Of a stretch of DNA of 64,000 nucleotides, positions 23,441 through 35,300 are shown in pieces (the stretch's first letter is position 1; each line of letters starts with the position of its first letter). The notes beneath the pieces were generated by a model that worked only from the letters and a program-made list of their open reading frames with translations, had not been told where the DNA came from and searched no databases. Source of the DNA: Cristatella mucedo. Its lineage: Eukaryota > Bryozoa > Phylactolaemata > Cristatellidae. The stretch lies in assembly GCA_009760855.2 (NCBI GenBank), contig WPIO01000001.1, forward strand, positions 5,974,001 through 6,038,000, given 5' to 3'. The translations under genes and the position numbers were made by a program.

Positions 23441-24783
23441 AAAGTACTTCTAGAGCGCCTCTCATCTCGCCTGGGCATCACTGGCACTGCTCTGCAGTGG
23501 TTCAGGTCCTATCTCAGTGGGAGACTCCAGAGTATTGATGTAAATGGACAAAGATCATCTGAAGTACCTCTGAAATATGGAGTACCTCAGGGCTCTGTGC
23601 TAGGTCCGGTCCTTTTCACCGTTTATACTCTCCCTCTCGCTGATGTGATTGCCAAGCACAATCTAGGCTTTCACTTCTATGCGGATGACACTCAGTTGTA
23701 CCTTTGCTTTGATCCCTCCCAGCCTTCGAGCACCTCAAATTCTCTCAACTCACTTGCTGCATGCATTGATGACATCCGATCATGGATGGCAGCAAATTTT
23801 CTAAAAGTAAACGATGATAAAACTAACTTACTAGTTATGGGCAAACCTAGTGTTATTCAGAAATTGGAAAGGCTGACTTTCAAAATTGGCTCTGCCAGCA
23901 TATCTCCAGTTGCATCAGCTCGAAATCTAGGTGTCATATTCCAAAGCGACCTCTCTCGTTAGACGACCACATCAGCTCCACAGTCAAATCAGCCTATTTT
24001 CAGCTTCATATCATTGCTAAAATTAGGGCTTGTTTAGATAAGGATACCACGTCCAAGTTGGTCCATGCATTCGTGACATCTCGTCTCGACTTCTGCAACT
24101 CACTGCTTACTGGCCTACCAGCATGTGCGATCAGGCGATTGCAGCTGGTGCAAAACTCTGCAGCTAGGCTTGTCTGTCGTGAGCGTCGCAGTTGCCACAT
24201 TACTCCACTTCTCGCTGACCTGCACTGGTTACCAGTCAAGCAACGGATTGACTTCAAGGTTTTGTCGCTCACTTTTAGGTCTCTTCATTCTATGGCTCCA
24301 GCCTATCTTTCAGAGATACTACCCCATCAGGCAAAGCATCGTACCACTCGCTTTTCGGAATCCAACAGTCTAGAAATACCTCGTACAAACCTTAAATCCT
24401 TTGGAGACCGTGCATTTAGCTCGTATGCTCCCACAGCCTGGAACTCCCTCCCGACCTGCATCAGAACATCCCCTGACCTGACCACATTTAAAAGAAACTT
24501 AAAAACATACCTATTTAGGACAGCATTTAGTGGGTCCTTGTGATTCGTCCTCGATGTGCTTATGCGTGCTGACACTGTTCATGCTGCCACTAACCACATT
24601 TGCATGCTGACCCAGTGCATGTAACCCCTAACCATGTTATTCATTTTGTTTGTTTTTCAAGCATGATTTTACTTACTATTCTATTGCGTATCACTTTGCA
24701 GCAAATGTAAAGTGCCTAGAAAGAGATTAAGTTCTCTGAGGGCGCTTTATCAAGTGCAATATTATTATTATTATTATTATTAA
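23441..24783 (+). mobile_element. Best LINE copy, CR1/L2-like, RT palm to 3' end
   Basis: This 5'-truncated non-LTR retrotransposon is open from 23441 to 23962. It encodes LLERLSSRLGITGTALQWF, YGVPQGSVLGPVLF, the catalytic FYADDTQLYL and the FLKVNDDKTNLLVMG thumb region. Compared with the sister copy, a CT dinucleotide is inserted near 23955, which creates a stop. The frame is then shifted and the rest (24058-24543) continues with [33 protein letters not shown] and SYAPTAWNSLPT. It ends in CATGCTGACC repeats, AAAGTGCCTAGAAAGAGATT and (ATT)n. Reverse transcription of its own RNA would be its normal role. The copy is dead because of the truncation and the frame break. The RT type is inferred from motifs; the exact clade is not certain. 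Confidence 0.92.
24762..24783. repeat. (ATT)n LINE tail
   Basis: A short trinucleotide run terminates the plus-strand LINE and is typical of the 3' ends of this family in the window. Confidence 0.95.
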
Positions 24784-25575
24784 GGTCAGCATGCAAATGT
24801 GGTTAGTGGCAGCATGCACAGTGTCAGCACGCATAAGCACATCAAGGACGAATCACAGGGACCCACTGAATGCTGTCCTAAATAGGTGTGTTTTTAAGTT
24901 CTTTTTTAATGTGGTCAGGTCAGGGGATGTTCTGACGCAGGTCGGGAGAAAGTTCCAGGCTTTGGGACCATACGAACTAAATGCACGGTCTCCAAAAGAT
25001 TTGAAGTATGTACGAGGTATTGGTAGACTGTTGGATTCCGAAAAGCGGGTGGTACGATGCTTGGCCTGATGGGGGAGTATATCTGAGAGATATGCTGGAG
25101 CCAAAGAATGAAGTGACCTAAAAGTAAGCGACGAAACCTTGAAGTCAATCCGTTGCTTGACTGGTAGCCAGTGCAGGTCGGCGAGAAGTGGAGTAATGTG
25201 GTAACTGCGACGCTCACGACAGACAAGCCTAGCTGCAGTTTTGCACCAGCTGCAATTGCCTGATCACACATGCCAGTAGGCCAGTAAGCAGTGAGTTGCA
25301 GAAGCCGAGGTGGGATCTCACGAATGCATGGACGAACTTGGACGTGGTATCCTTATCTAAACAAGCCCGAGTTTTAGCAATGTTATGAAGCTGAAAGTGG
25401 GCAGATTTGACTGTGGAGCTGATATGGTCGTCTAACGAGAGGTCGCTTTGGAATGACACCTTGATTTTGAGATGATTAAGCTGGAGATATGCTGGCAGAG
25501 CCAATTTTGAGCGTCAGTCTTTCCCATTTCTGAATCACACTGGGTTGCCCATTACTAGTAAGTTATTAACTTTGA
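24784..25575 (-). mobile_element. LINE copy, minus strand, tail-to-tail with 23441-24783
   Basis: The minus-strand translation gives SFGDRAFSSYGPKAWNFLPT, SPDLTTLKKNLKTHLFRTAF and LDDHISSTVKSAHFQLHNIA, all present in the plus-strand partner. It lacks the terminal 170 bp or so of the family and is cut near the DDK-T-NLLVMG region at about 25575. Frames are broken in several places. Confidence 0.9.
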
Positions 25576-26089
25576 CGTTTGTAGAATACTAACTTGGACG
25601 TTTGCCACGGGCATTTTATTTCTGGATTTGCGTTCTGAAGGTACTCAGAGATAAACGAATTCCTATCTATAATCAAACTAAACTGTAAAATCATATTTTC
25701 ACGAGGCGTGATTTGAGGTGAAGTATTGGTATCATCTCGTTCCGGGTCAACAAGCGGCTCCGAGTGACGAAGTGTCTTTCCGCCAAGAATTTAATCTCCA
25801 ACGACCTAAATTACCTGTTGCAGTTTCCCTGGATGGTGGTTCTTTTAAATAGTGGTCCCTTTGAATGCAAAGAAATCAAAATAATATGGTAAAATGATCT
25901 TGGATACAAATCAAGCGTGTCTCCTTCTGAAGTCCAATATAGACTATATCGTGCAGCATATAAAAAGGTCTTGAACCTGATGAAGTCCTCGTTGCAGTGT
26001 ACAAATGTGTTGATCCAATCTATTGTAGAGCAGCAAAGCTTTCAGGCTTCTGAATTAGGTGACAATGATAATAATAATATTATTATTAT
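25576..26089. other. Intergenic, nothing recognised
   Basis: About 500 bp between two LINE copies. No coding or repeat match seen. Confidence 0.5.
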
Positions 26090-26610
26090 TACTAATAATA
26101 TTAATACATTTATTATAGCACCTTCAGAGAGCTCAAATCTGTTTCTAAGCACCTTAAATTTGCTGGAAAGGAAGCACGATCAAATGGCTTGAGGCAGCAT
26201 TCTAAATTAGCAAGAAGAAAATAGCGGATAGTGGCATCATGCACAGTGTAAGCACACACGGGCACGCTATGGTCGAATCGCAGGGACCTACTAAATGCTG
26301 TGATAAATATGTGGGTTTTTAGTATTTTTAATGTGGTCAAGTCATGGGATGTCGTGACGCTTCGGGAGTGAGTTCTATGATTTATGAGCCTATGAAATAA
26401 AGGCACGATTTCCATTGGATTTAAGGTTTGTACGAGGTATAGGTAAACCAATTATTAAAAGCTGGTAGTACGATGCTTAGCCTGGCTGGGGAAGTAGATC
26501 TGATAGGTAGGCGGGAGCCAAAGAATGAAGAGACCTAAAATAAATTGACAAAACCTTGAACTCGATGCATTTCTTGTCTGGGAGCCACTGCAGGTCGGCG
26601 AGAAGTGTTG
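26090..26610 (-). mobile_element. LINE 3' fragment, minus strand
   Basis: Begins with TTA/ATA repeats and the reversed tail (CACCTTCAGAGAGCTCAAAT), then reversed copies of the SP-DLTTLK and APAYL segments. It ends near GCAGGTCGGCGAGAAGTG, where unrelated sequence starts. Confidence 0.85.
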
Positions 26611-26927
26611 AAATATCTATCAAAATCTGTCAAATGCATGAAATGTCCCTCTTTTTTTCTCTCTTGAATGGCACGGTCCGGTTTTAATAGATTTATATAT
26701 AGAGCCTGACCACCTTGACCCTGCCCAAATCTGGTTTCGTTAAAATCGGGATCTCTCGCATAGCCCATTTTAGCAGCGTGCAGCGTTCGCACTGAGCCCA
26801 ACTGCGATGACGACTGAGCGGTAGTTAAGCTGTACATTCTGCTTTCGGGGCATACAGCAAATGACCAGGAACAGGATAGAAGTGTGGCGATGCACCGTAA
26901 GAAAACAGGTTTTAATCGGGAAAATTG

Positions 26928-26947
26928 GGTTTTATTCGAATAAAACC
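26928..26947. repeat. Perfect 20-bp palindrome
   Basis: GGTTTTATTCGAATAAAACC is its own reverse complement. The flanks ATTG and CAAT extend the dyad with one unpaired G. It lies in a 400 bp stretch with no gene. Confidence 0.95.
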
Positions 26948-27055
26948 AATAACCCGATTCGTCTGGCAAAGAAATTGGGCTTTTTTCGTCCTTGCTTTCT
27001 CTCTCTTTATTTGTAGGCTGCCTCTGCATGGGCTGATCTCGCAATGAGTACAACA

Positions 27056-27201
<146 letters not shown>

Positions 27202-27416
27202 ATTTATATGCATAGGTATATTGCTTGTATTCACATTAAACTTCATACCTCTTAGTGTTTCTGTTGTACTCACAGCTGTGAACACTGGATATCGGGCACG
27301 ATATAACCTACGCTAGTAAATAGGATTGCTCTCATCAAAATAAGCAACAAAGCGAAACTCTCTGGGCCACCTCTTACCTTACTGGGGTAAACATGCACGT
27401 CCAAAATTAGTAGGTG

Positions 27417-27433
27417 GTATATATATATATATA

Positions 27434-27474
<41 letters not shown>
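27417..27474. repeat. (TA)n-(GT)n microsatellite
   Basis: A short TA run followed by about 20 GT units. Confidence 0.97.
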
Positions 27475-27476
<2 letters not shown>

Positions 27477-27493
27477 ACGGGCGTGCGTGCTTG

Positions 27494-27870
27494 CAGTTGT
27501 CCCTCGTTAATCGAGTTAATCAGTTCCAGACTTTACTGCGATAAGTAAATTTCCGCAAAGTAGGATTCCGTATTCATAAATCAGATATATTTGTAGTTAG
27601 AGCATAGGAAACCCGTTCACGACCCTCTAAATACGGTTATTAACACGACTAGAGCCCTCTGGACATGAAATAACACCCCTTTAGTCACAATTACGCACTT
27701 TCGATCCAACATGTTTGACAATTAATAGGAAGTAAGACATGCTAGACGTTAGAGATATCAAATTATTATTATTGTACATCAACTTACCCTATGATAGCCA
27801 ATAAGAGAACAGCACGCTTTGATTGGCTTGGTTTTACCATACTCAATTTTTTGGGAAAAGTTTTTCCAAC
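27494..27870. mobile_element. Possible DNA-transposon end (class II), unassigned
   Basis: The segment begins CAGTTGTCCCTCGTTAATCG, followed by GTTCCAGACTTTACTGCGAT, AATTTCCGCAAAGTAGGATT and TAGAGCCCTCTGGACATGAA. I recall this kind of terminal sequence from widespread class II elements in animal genomes, but the superfamily cannot be settled from memory. No transposase frame and no second terminus were found, so it would be a solo end or deleted copy. Confidence 0.45.
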
Positions 27871-29190
27871 ACACAAGGAGTGGTCGAGTGGCGTCGGAGG
27901 ATTTTGGTGGTGCTCGAATGCATAGGTTTGCAGGACATACTTAGAGTAATTTTAATTTTAATTACAATACAGGGGGCATAATTGAATTGGAAATTTGAGC
28001 AAGCTGTATAATTTTAATTATCTTGATCAACTTTTTAATGAATTGAGGAAGGCCAACAGAATCAAAGCCCTAGAATATAGAAAAATGCTAAGCACTTCGC
28101 AAGAATAAGAAAACTTACATCTATGTGACTCAAGCCTAGATAAAATGAAAAAACTTAATGCGACTATACGTAAAGTTTAACGGTGCCTGAGGACACATTG
28201 TTTATTAGCAACCAGGAGAATTTTAGTAAAGACCAAACCTAATTTGCGATCCACATTTAAACTTAATCGGTTGAATATCTTTTATTCACAATACTATACT
28301 CGCATTTTAGGTAGTGGGAGTAATTTGAGGCTACCTCTTAAGACGTTCAAGAACGCCCAAATAAGCGTATATTTATAGTTGCGATTTGATCTTTTAGCCA
28401 TGATAATAGTGTTTTGCATCTGTTGGACATGTGGGGAGGATCCTGAAAAACGGCTTTCAAATGCAAACTCCAGCTTCTAAATAAGTAACTCGATATACCA
28501 AGTTCCTATAAGCACTAGAGGTGGTTGAATTAAGTGTAAGCGCATAAAACACTCAAAATTTAGAGCGTGCGTCCCATCCCGATTAGTCGGACTATGCTAT
28601 GCGCAAGTCCCAACGACCTGCAGTTGACGAAAACAGAATATATGTAGTGCGTGAAATTGACTGGTCATCGTAACGGGAAAGTTGAGGTTGTTGCAAGCGT
28701 GGCGTGCAGTTTACACGTCCGGCCAGAACCCGGCCGCAAACGCAGTGAACATAAAGGTGCTAGTAATAGCCGCAGCTCGACGAATACGACGGTGACACCT
28801 AAACCTTGTAGCACGGCTACTTACTTGTAGGTGCAGCACCAATGCATGCAGGTACGCTGGAAGTAGCAGAAACGTGGCAGCGACGAACAGCGTACATACC
28901 TTGACGTATCAAGTCCGGATCCGTAATGCATACAAGTCTATTTAACAGCAGCTGACGGTTAGAAGCGTTCAACAGCGTCCATAATGTGCACCACCAGCTC
29001 TGTGGCCTAGAGCTCAAATCAACTCAAGTGCCAATGCCCGAGTGTCGAATCCTGACTGCCCGCCTATCTCAGGGCGCCGGCTTTTAATACAGCCTTAGGA
29101 GTAAACTATTGCATAATCGCGAAGAATAGGTAGCTGCCATAATTCGGCTGCCTTAGCTGGCGCCGCTTTTCAAGGTTAGTCTGGGCAAGG
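27871..29190. other. Intergenic, nothing firm recognised
   Basis: No coding signal. At 28,990-29,060 a weak tRNA-like stretch (TGTGGCCTAGAGCTC and TGTCGAATCC) could be a worn SINE, but it lacks a recognisable tail. Confidence 0.45.
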
Positions 29191-29199
29191 ACGCTAGAA

Positions 29200-29340
29200 A
29201 AAACCAACGCAAAACTAAAGCATTTAATAAATTGATAAATATAAATATATATATATGTGTGTGTGTGTGTGGATATATGTAAACTCTTAGACCTTTTGCG
29301 GCCTCTCAAGATCCCGGTTAATTCCCTAATAGCCCTGAAG
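29200..29340 (+). repeat. Repeat copy, inverted relative to 32240-32375
   Basis: It contains AACGCAAAACTAAAGCATTT, a TA/GT microsatellite, then AAACTCTTAGACCTTTTGCG and CTAATAGCCCTGA. The reverse complement occurs at 32240-32375. The family is unknown. Confidence 0.8.
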
Positions 29341-30120
29341 TCAAACAAGGAGGACCGATGCTCGGGAAAAGAATTAACTTATCAACTATCGCCATCTATT
29401 AAAACCATAGTGCTGAATGGGTGGTCATTTTGGTTTGCGAATTCTTAATTTTCTGCTAGGGATCATACGAAGGTAGCTCCATACTATTTAAAGTAAGTGC
29501 GTCTGTTTATGGCGAATAAGGACATACATTTTGGCCTTCATCTTTGCCGCGTATTGACATATGTGCGGATGTGCGATCGATTAGTCACAAGCAAATTTCG
29601 GTTTTTGCGGGGAAAAAATATTTATTTTAGGATTTGCTGCAGGATTCCACAGCACATGATATCAAACTGAGATGACTCTCGCTGTCTCTTCGAAAAAATG
29701 CTGAATACCCGAATTAGGGTGTCTTTCCGCGCGAAAGACTTCCACTGGCTTCACTATACTACTGGCATCTCCCTCAAAAATACAAACGAACTACTTCGCT
29801 ACTCAATTTGGCTAATAAAAGTGGTAAGACACCGTAAATATATATGTATATCTAACCGCTCACAAGCGACTATCAAAAGCTCGCTGCAACCACAGCGTGA
29901 ATGTAATTTGAGTGTCACTTACATAGTCATTAACTTATGTTGTTTCATTATGTTGCGGCTCTTTAACAAGTGTTTCAACTTGGCCAGGCCAAGAACAGCG
30001 GACAGTCGACTGACGTCCGAGTAAGGAAACTCGCGAGCAGTAGAAGGCGTCTTCTGAAGTTCAGTCTTAAGTACACACTTGTCATTATAACTTTAAAAAT
30101 GAAAAACAATGAAATTTAAT
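29341..30120. other. Intergenic, nothing recognised
   Basis: No gene or repeat family identified in this stretch. The open frame near 29698-30024 has no recognisable motif. Confidence 0.45.
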
Positions 30121-30260
30121 TTCTTTGCATAGCTCTCTAAGAGCACTTAATCTTTATCCAGGTGCTTTTGATATGCCGCATGGCTTGAGCCCACGATTTC
30201 GATTGTCAAATACATTCACTTTGTCTTTGGATACTGAAGGCGAGAACCTTGAGCCCTGGG
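30121..30260 (-). mobile_element. tRNA-derived SINE, family 1
   Basis: Reversed tail CTCTAAGAGCACTTAATC, then GATATGCCGCATGGCTTGAG and CCCACGA. The head is decayed. Confidence 0.65.
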
Positions 30261-30308
30261 CCAAACATGAGCGTCATAAATCAACCGCTGCTGACTAATC
30301 TCCCTGGG

Positions 30309-30480
30309 TAATAGCCCAGGAGGTAAGGTGCTCGCTCAACGAAACCCAGGTTGCGGGTACGTTTCTTGCAGTGGGCAATCCTTTATCGGCCACAGCAAGC
30401 GACGGCAGTTGCCGTAAAGGCTCTTCTATCGCTATAAAATGAGGTTATTAAATCAGCTAAGCTTGTTTTTAACCTTCCTG
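30309..30480 (+). mobile_element. tRNA-derived SINE, family 2
   Basis: The head is AGCCCAGGAGGTAAGGTGCT and the body GGCTCTTCTATCGCTATAAA, with tail TTAAATCAGCTAAGCTTGTT. The B box is mutated. Same family as 16882-17055. Confidence 0.75.
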
Positions 30481-30774
30481 ATTTACAGCGTGCTCGGAAA
30501 AACCTTGCTGTGCGAGGTAGACAAAAATTTAGCATGATGCATCGGGGACGCAAACTTGTGCTTCCTTTTAATACTCGAGAGCATAGCTGCTCAACTACTA
30601 CAAGTATTTAGCTAATAAGGCGTCTCTGATGGAGAATTCTGCAACGCTGCCTGTGTAGCAGGCAAGTACTTTTAAAACTTTTTAGCAAGTCTAAACTTGG
30701 CTGATTATTCTGCTTTAATCTGCAGATGATAGGCCCAGTAACTCGTTATTGCAAAAATAAAACTGGAGGATTAC

Positions 30775-31032
30775 TGTTAAGTGTCGCTACTAAATTGCAT
30801 CGGCTCATGCCCCTGCCGGCCGGATATTTTGGTTGGCGAGAGGCCTGGCTGTTCCGGTGACGTCGCCGGTAGAGTTTATCGTAGGGAGGGTTGAGGAGCT
30901 GCGTTGCTCTGAAGCTTATTCTAGAGCCTTCCATCTGCTACGCGTCACGGCTGGTATACAAAATGCTCGCTCGCTTGCACTGCAGCCTGGCGAAAGTTTG
31001 AAGTTTCTGCTGAATAAAGACGTATTGTAACA
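30775..31032 (+). repeat. Possible solo LTR
   Basis: This 258-bp segment starts TGTTAAG and ends TTGTAACA, giving TGTTA/TAACA inverted ends. A GAATAAA poly(A)-type signal lies about 20 bp before the right end, as in an R-U5 border, and a purine-rich AACTGGAGGA lies just upstream of the left end. No second copy was found nearby and no clear target duplication is seen. Confidence 0.4.
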
Positions 31033-32235
31033 GTGACTACGTGGCCGTAAACGTTTGATTACAAAGACGCATTGCAGCTAAAATGTGGCCTGTGCAGATT
31101 TTGTGGCAATACTTGTCATCGTCTCTTAAAAAGGAATTACCTTGAGTCAGACGAAGGGCTGGCTTAGAAAATGCCTCTAGCCGTTTGCTTTGGTTTTTAG
31201 GGCGAAACTGTAGCAGGGCGGCGTCACAGCGGTATCAATTGCGACTTTAACACCGCGGCAGGCCTGCTGTTTCAAAGGCGGTCGTTCGCAGCGGCCCCAC
31301 TTAGCTAAGGCAGTCAGACGAACGAGCAAATGCTTAAGCACTTGTCGCAGCATCTGTCGGTGCGGCGCGATGGCACCTCAGATCGGGCTCCGACATTGAC
31401 GGACGAGCACTGATTGCTTGCCCATACTCAGCCGTAGACATTCGATACCGCGCCAGCGGTAACGTGAGCTGAACACGTGCTCTCCTTCGTCAAAGCGCAG
31501 ACGCTGCTCATCAGCTGCGTCTGCTGCACCGCCCAGGGCTTCCGAGCAGCTGTCTGTCTGAAGTGATCGTACGAGCAGCAGCAGAATGTTAGGGACGCCC
31601 CCTCGCGGCGATGGTGGAGAGCTGCTTCGCGGCTGTGGCAGCAGACACCCGTCCATGAACAGCAGCCGCCGCCACTCGCACTTGCATACCGAACCTTTGA
31701 GGCCGCGCAAAAATTCGACAGCCCTGCTCTCTCGAAGGCTAGAGTCTTGGCAACGTCCAAGTGACTATCGCCGGCCGGTGCAAACCTGAGTAGGCTTCGC
31801 TTAAGAATGGCTGGGCCTTTGCAAACTACTGAATACTCCTATGCAGCGTTCGTGAACACATAGATTGGCACCGGAGTATTGGGCCGGCGTGTTGGCCCCG
31901 CAAGTGTTTCTTGCAGTATTCAAGTTTAAGCCGATGGCGCCGCCTGGCCACCAGGAAGTCAATAACTATGAAAGTCAGTGGCAACACGCCAACTGAAATC
32001 CGGGTAGCTCATTTGACCTCCGATCGGCCTTGACAGTTCGGTCATACCCCACCCCAGTGTCCGGCAAGCCGTGCGTGATTTGCAAGGCCGCTTCTTTCCT
32101 TTGGATTAAGTTCGCAAATGTCGATAATATTAGGTTCGAGTATTTAAAGCTTATTCCAGCTTGTAGATCGTGCTGCTTTGAGCATTGGCTTGTTTTGGAC
32201 CACTTCCGACTGAACTGGTAGGCTTGGGAAGCGGT
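31033..32235. other. GC-rich segment, possibly retroelement interior
   Basis: From 31.2 to 31.95 kb the sequence is markedly GC- and CpG-richer than its surroundings. It has open frames of about 110 codons on the minus strand (31378-31760), but none shows a family motif. Its position beside the LTR-like segment suggests a degraded LTR-element core; this is inference. Confidence 0.35.
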
Positions 32236-32239
32236 ACCG

Positions 32240-32303
32240 GCTCTCAGGGCTATTAGCGAATTAACCGAGATCTTGAGAGGCCTCAAAAGGTCTAAGAGTT
32301 TAT

Positions 32304-32339
<36 letters not shown>

Positions 32340-32375
32340 TAATTTATTAAATGCATTAGTTTTGCGTTTCTTTTT
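32240..32375 (-). repeat. Repeat copy, inverted relative to 29200-29340
   Basis: It contains TCAGGGCTATTAG, AGGTCTAAGAGTTTATACAC, (CA)n-(TA)n and AAATGCATTAGTTTTGCGTT. It mirrors 29200-29340, including the microsatellite. Confidence 0.8.
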
Positions 32376-35300
32376 GCTTGACTTGAGTAGAAATTCCCAA
32401 CACTCTAAACTGCACACCTCAGAAACTAAGGTTATTTTACTCTACGAAATTGCATTGTATGAGCAATATTTAAAATTCAAAAAATAGCTATTTTTGAAGG
32501 AATTGTGGTCTACTTAAAGACTTCAAACAGTATGAACTGACAAAATTAGATCCACCTGGTAGTAAAAAAACGATAAAGAAATAAATGTTCTAGTGAGGCG
32601 GGAAATTCATTAGCTGGAAAAGAATTAGTTTTATTTACCGAACTATATGCACAACAGCGTTATAGATGGCAGCCTCGTCGCTTCTTTAACAGGCCACTCA
32701 GCTCCAAGCTCTGCACTTCTGTATTCATGAAGCTGCCAGTTCCCAAGTGCTCTCAATCGAATGGAAACTCCGGCCCAAGGATTTTTATCGTTGAATTTAT
32801 TTAGGCCGTACGCTAAGATGCGAAAACCCAAAGTGATTGCTTTCCGGCTGCCCTTTAAAATTTGGTTGCCATCGCGGCAAGATTTTCTCTTAAAGTTGTC
32901 ATTGTTGACAGAAACAAAAGTAATGAGAAGCAGCATTCTTGCCTCGGATCCTTAACTGTTGTGCCTACGTTTGCCGTTTTTGGCATGCAGCTATCAAGTA
33001 CATCTCGAAAACGACATGCTCTTCCACATGTGACACTAGATGAAAATCGATGACTCATTAATAGGAAAAGGAACGCCCAGCTCATAAGCAAACTCACTGA
33101 CAAGATACTCGGCGCTTTGCCCTGCGTCTCAATACTGATCAGCTGCTAATTTCTGTCATTAACCAATAGCTTCCATCTGAATAAAAATAGTGCATCGGTT
33201 AGCCACAATGAATCAGCTGTCTGGATCAAATAGCAGTTGCAATGGCTTCATAATCATTTTTGCTTCAAATGACTTACGTGAAGGCTTAAAGGCACTTTAC
33301 TATATTGCAAAGCACTCGCTGAAGTCCGGCAGGGGGATTTCTCTTAGCTTTACCAAGTCAGAGCAGATGTCAAGCGTAAGCTGGGGACATGCACCAGCTT
33401 GCTGTCAGCGATGAGGGCTAATAGTGTGACAACCCGTTCCGGGTCTCCGGTCACTGGCCTTGGTCCTTGGTTGGGATCTTTGGCTGGAGCTACGGATTCT
33501 GGTTGCGGCACGGCTTAAGCAGCATGGCGAGCTGCTTGCGCTTTTTCAACGAGCAATCCATCTTCCTTATCGCCTCTCTGCTTTTTAGGTGAGTCTAGTA
33601 GCTCCAAGCAGCATCTGTGGAGTTGATTGCAAGGAACTTTTGGATAAAGAATTAAGATGCAAATACACGTGCGTAATTATTGGTAAAATTGCTGAGCTCA
33701 TGCAGCGAAAAGCAAAGAGCCCTTTTTAGTTCATAGAGCGACCAGACGATCGCCAAATGTCGAAGCCCCTTTGAAGTGTCCTAATTGCGCCCTGAGTATT
33801 GCATGCTCACCAGAGCAAGAACTACACTGTAATCATTTGCTGCTATCCAGAAGGCGAAAGAAACATTATAGCAAAGTCTCTTGAGTTTGCTTATTTATTT
33901 AGGAATTTTAATTTAATTTGTGCTTACTTAAGAAAGCATATTAAGGGTTAATCCGTAGCAGAGCCTTCAGCGCCGTGGAGACGTATGACTTATGAATTTT
34001 GTTCATTAAATTTCTACAGGAGCTAAACAGCGAATCTTGTGAATCTTTGATTGCCAATTTTTTACTGGGTTTTGATAAGCTCCGCTAGACATTTAGCTTT
34101 CACTGAGATCTATATAAAAAGAGTTAATTTTGTTCATAATAATGTTGTTGCTAATTAAATCATATTTCTGAATTAACGGGAAGTTTCTCTTGCTTGCATT
34201 AGCCTATCTATCTAACAGCATTGATCCTTTTGTGTTTTCATTTGCAAGCTACTCCTCAGCTTATAGCTATATTGCCATCATTCATATTACGCTGAAATTT
34301 TTTTTTAAGTCGGGCCTTCAGTTTCAAGGGAAAACAAGTTTGACACTCCTGGCTATCTTCTGCCCACACCTGAAATCATTATGCATCCTTTAAGTTGTGG
34401 CTAATTACTCACAGCTGTTCAGCTAAGTTTACTCTCTACCCTAGTAAATATGCCTTTCTTGCTGTGCTTCGATTGCTTTTATGCGAACGACTTAGTGCAT
34501 GTTACAAAAGAGAAAATTTCCTGTTCAGTAGCCCTCAGAGTACTCCTGTGCGCTTTTACATGTTCCTCTAGGCAAGATACTCTGTTAACTGTTAACCAGT
34601 GGTTATTCCTTTGTGAGCAAGCGCTGTTAAAGCACTCGGATGGAAATCTTTTATTAAGACGCTATGAAAAACCTGCTATAAGTAATAGGGCTGTGGTTTT
34701 GGTCAGAATACCCATTAGTAGGCTTGTAACAAAAGAAAAACCAGTAGTACCATTACGTTTTCATTGGTTTTTACTTCTGAAAAATGCTTTCAGGTTACCA
34801 TGCTGGTGTAAAATTTCTATATGGATAATGATTAATTTTTTATCGTCTCTCTCCTTACAGCTGCTATATTCAACTTCAAATAAAGCTAATGTTCAGCAAG
34901 CGAAGTGCCAATTTATTAAACATCAAAACAAATTCTGAGTTTGCATTCACTCTACAGCAATAACACGCATAGTATTACATATTATGAAATTAGTAATTAA
35001 TCTTACATAATATTTTAGTGAGAGGAATATTTTTTAGTCAAATTCCTTCAAATCTTTAATTGCAGCCAATTATGTTCTCCAACTATGTCTGGCAAACTCC
35101 AATGTATTATTCATTCATTGCACAAAGAGGCAGTGCCTTAAGATATTGTAGACTATACCCAAAGACTCGAAGTTACATGAACTTGTACGTGTGAGCTATC
35201 TCACTATGCAATCTTCTATTTAAATATACTATATCATATAAATATACTATGCATATCTAACTCATTATTATTTTCTGGTATTAACCGATATCTGCCCGAT

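Noticed and set aside
31378-31760. Two overlapping minus-strand frames of 110 codons in GC-rich DNA
   Set aside because: Neither shows conserved motifs, and long frames are expected by chance at this GC content.
34450-34938. ATG-started 162-codon frame
   Set aside because: No recognisable domain, no splice or promoter context, and its composition is like surrounding non-coding DNA.
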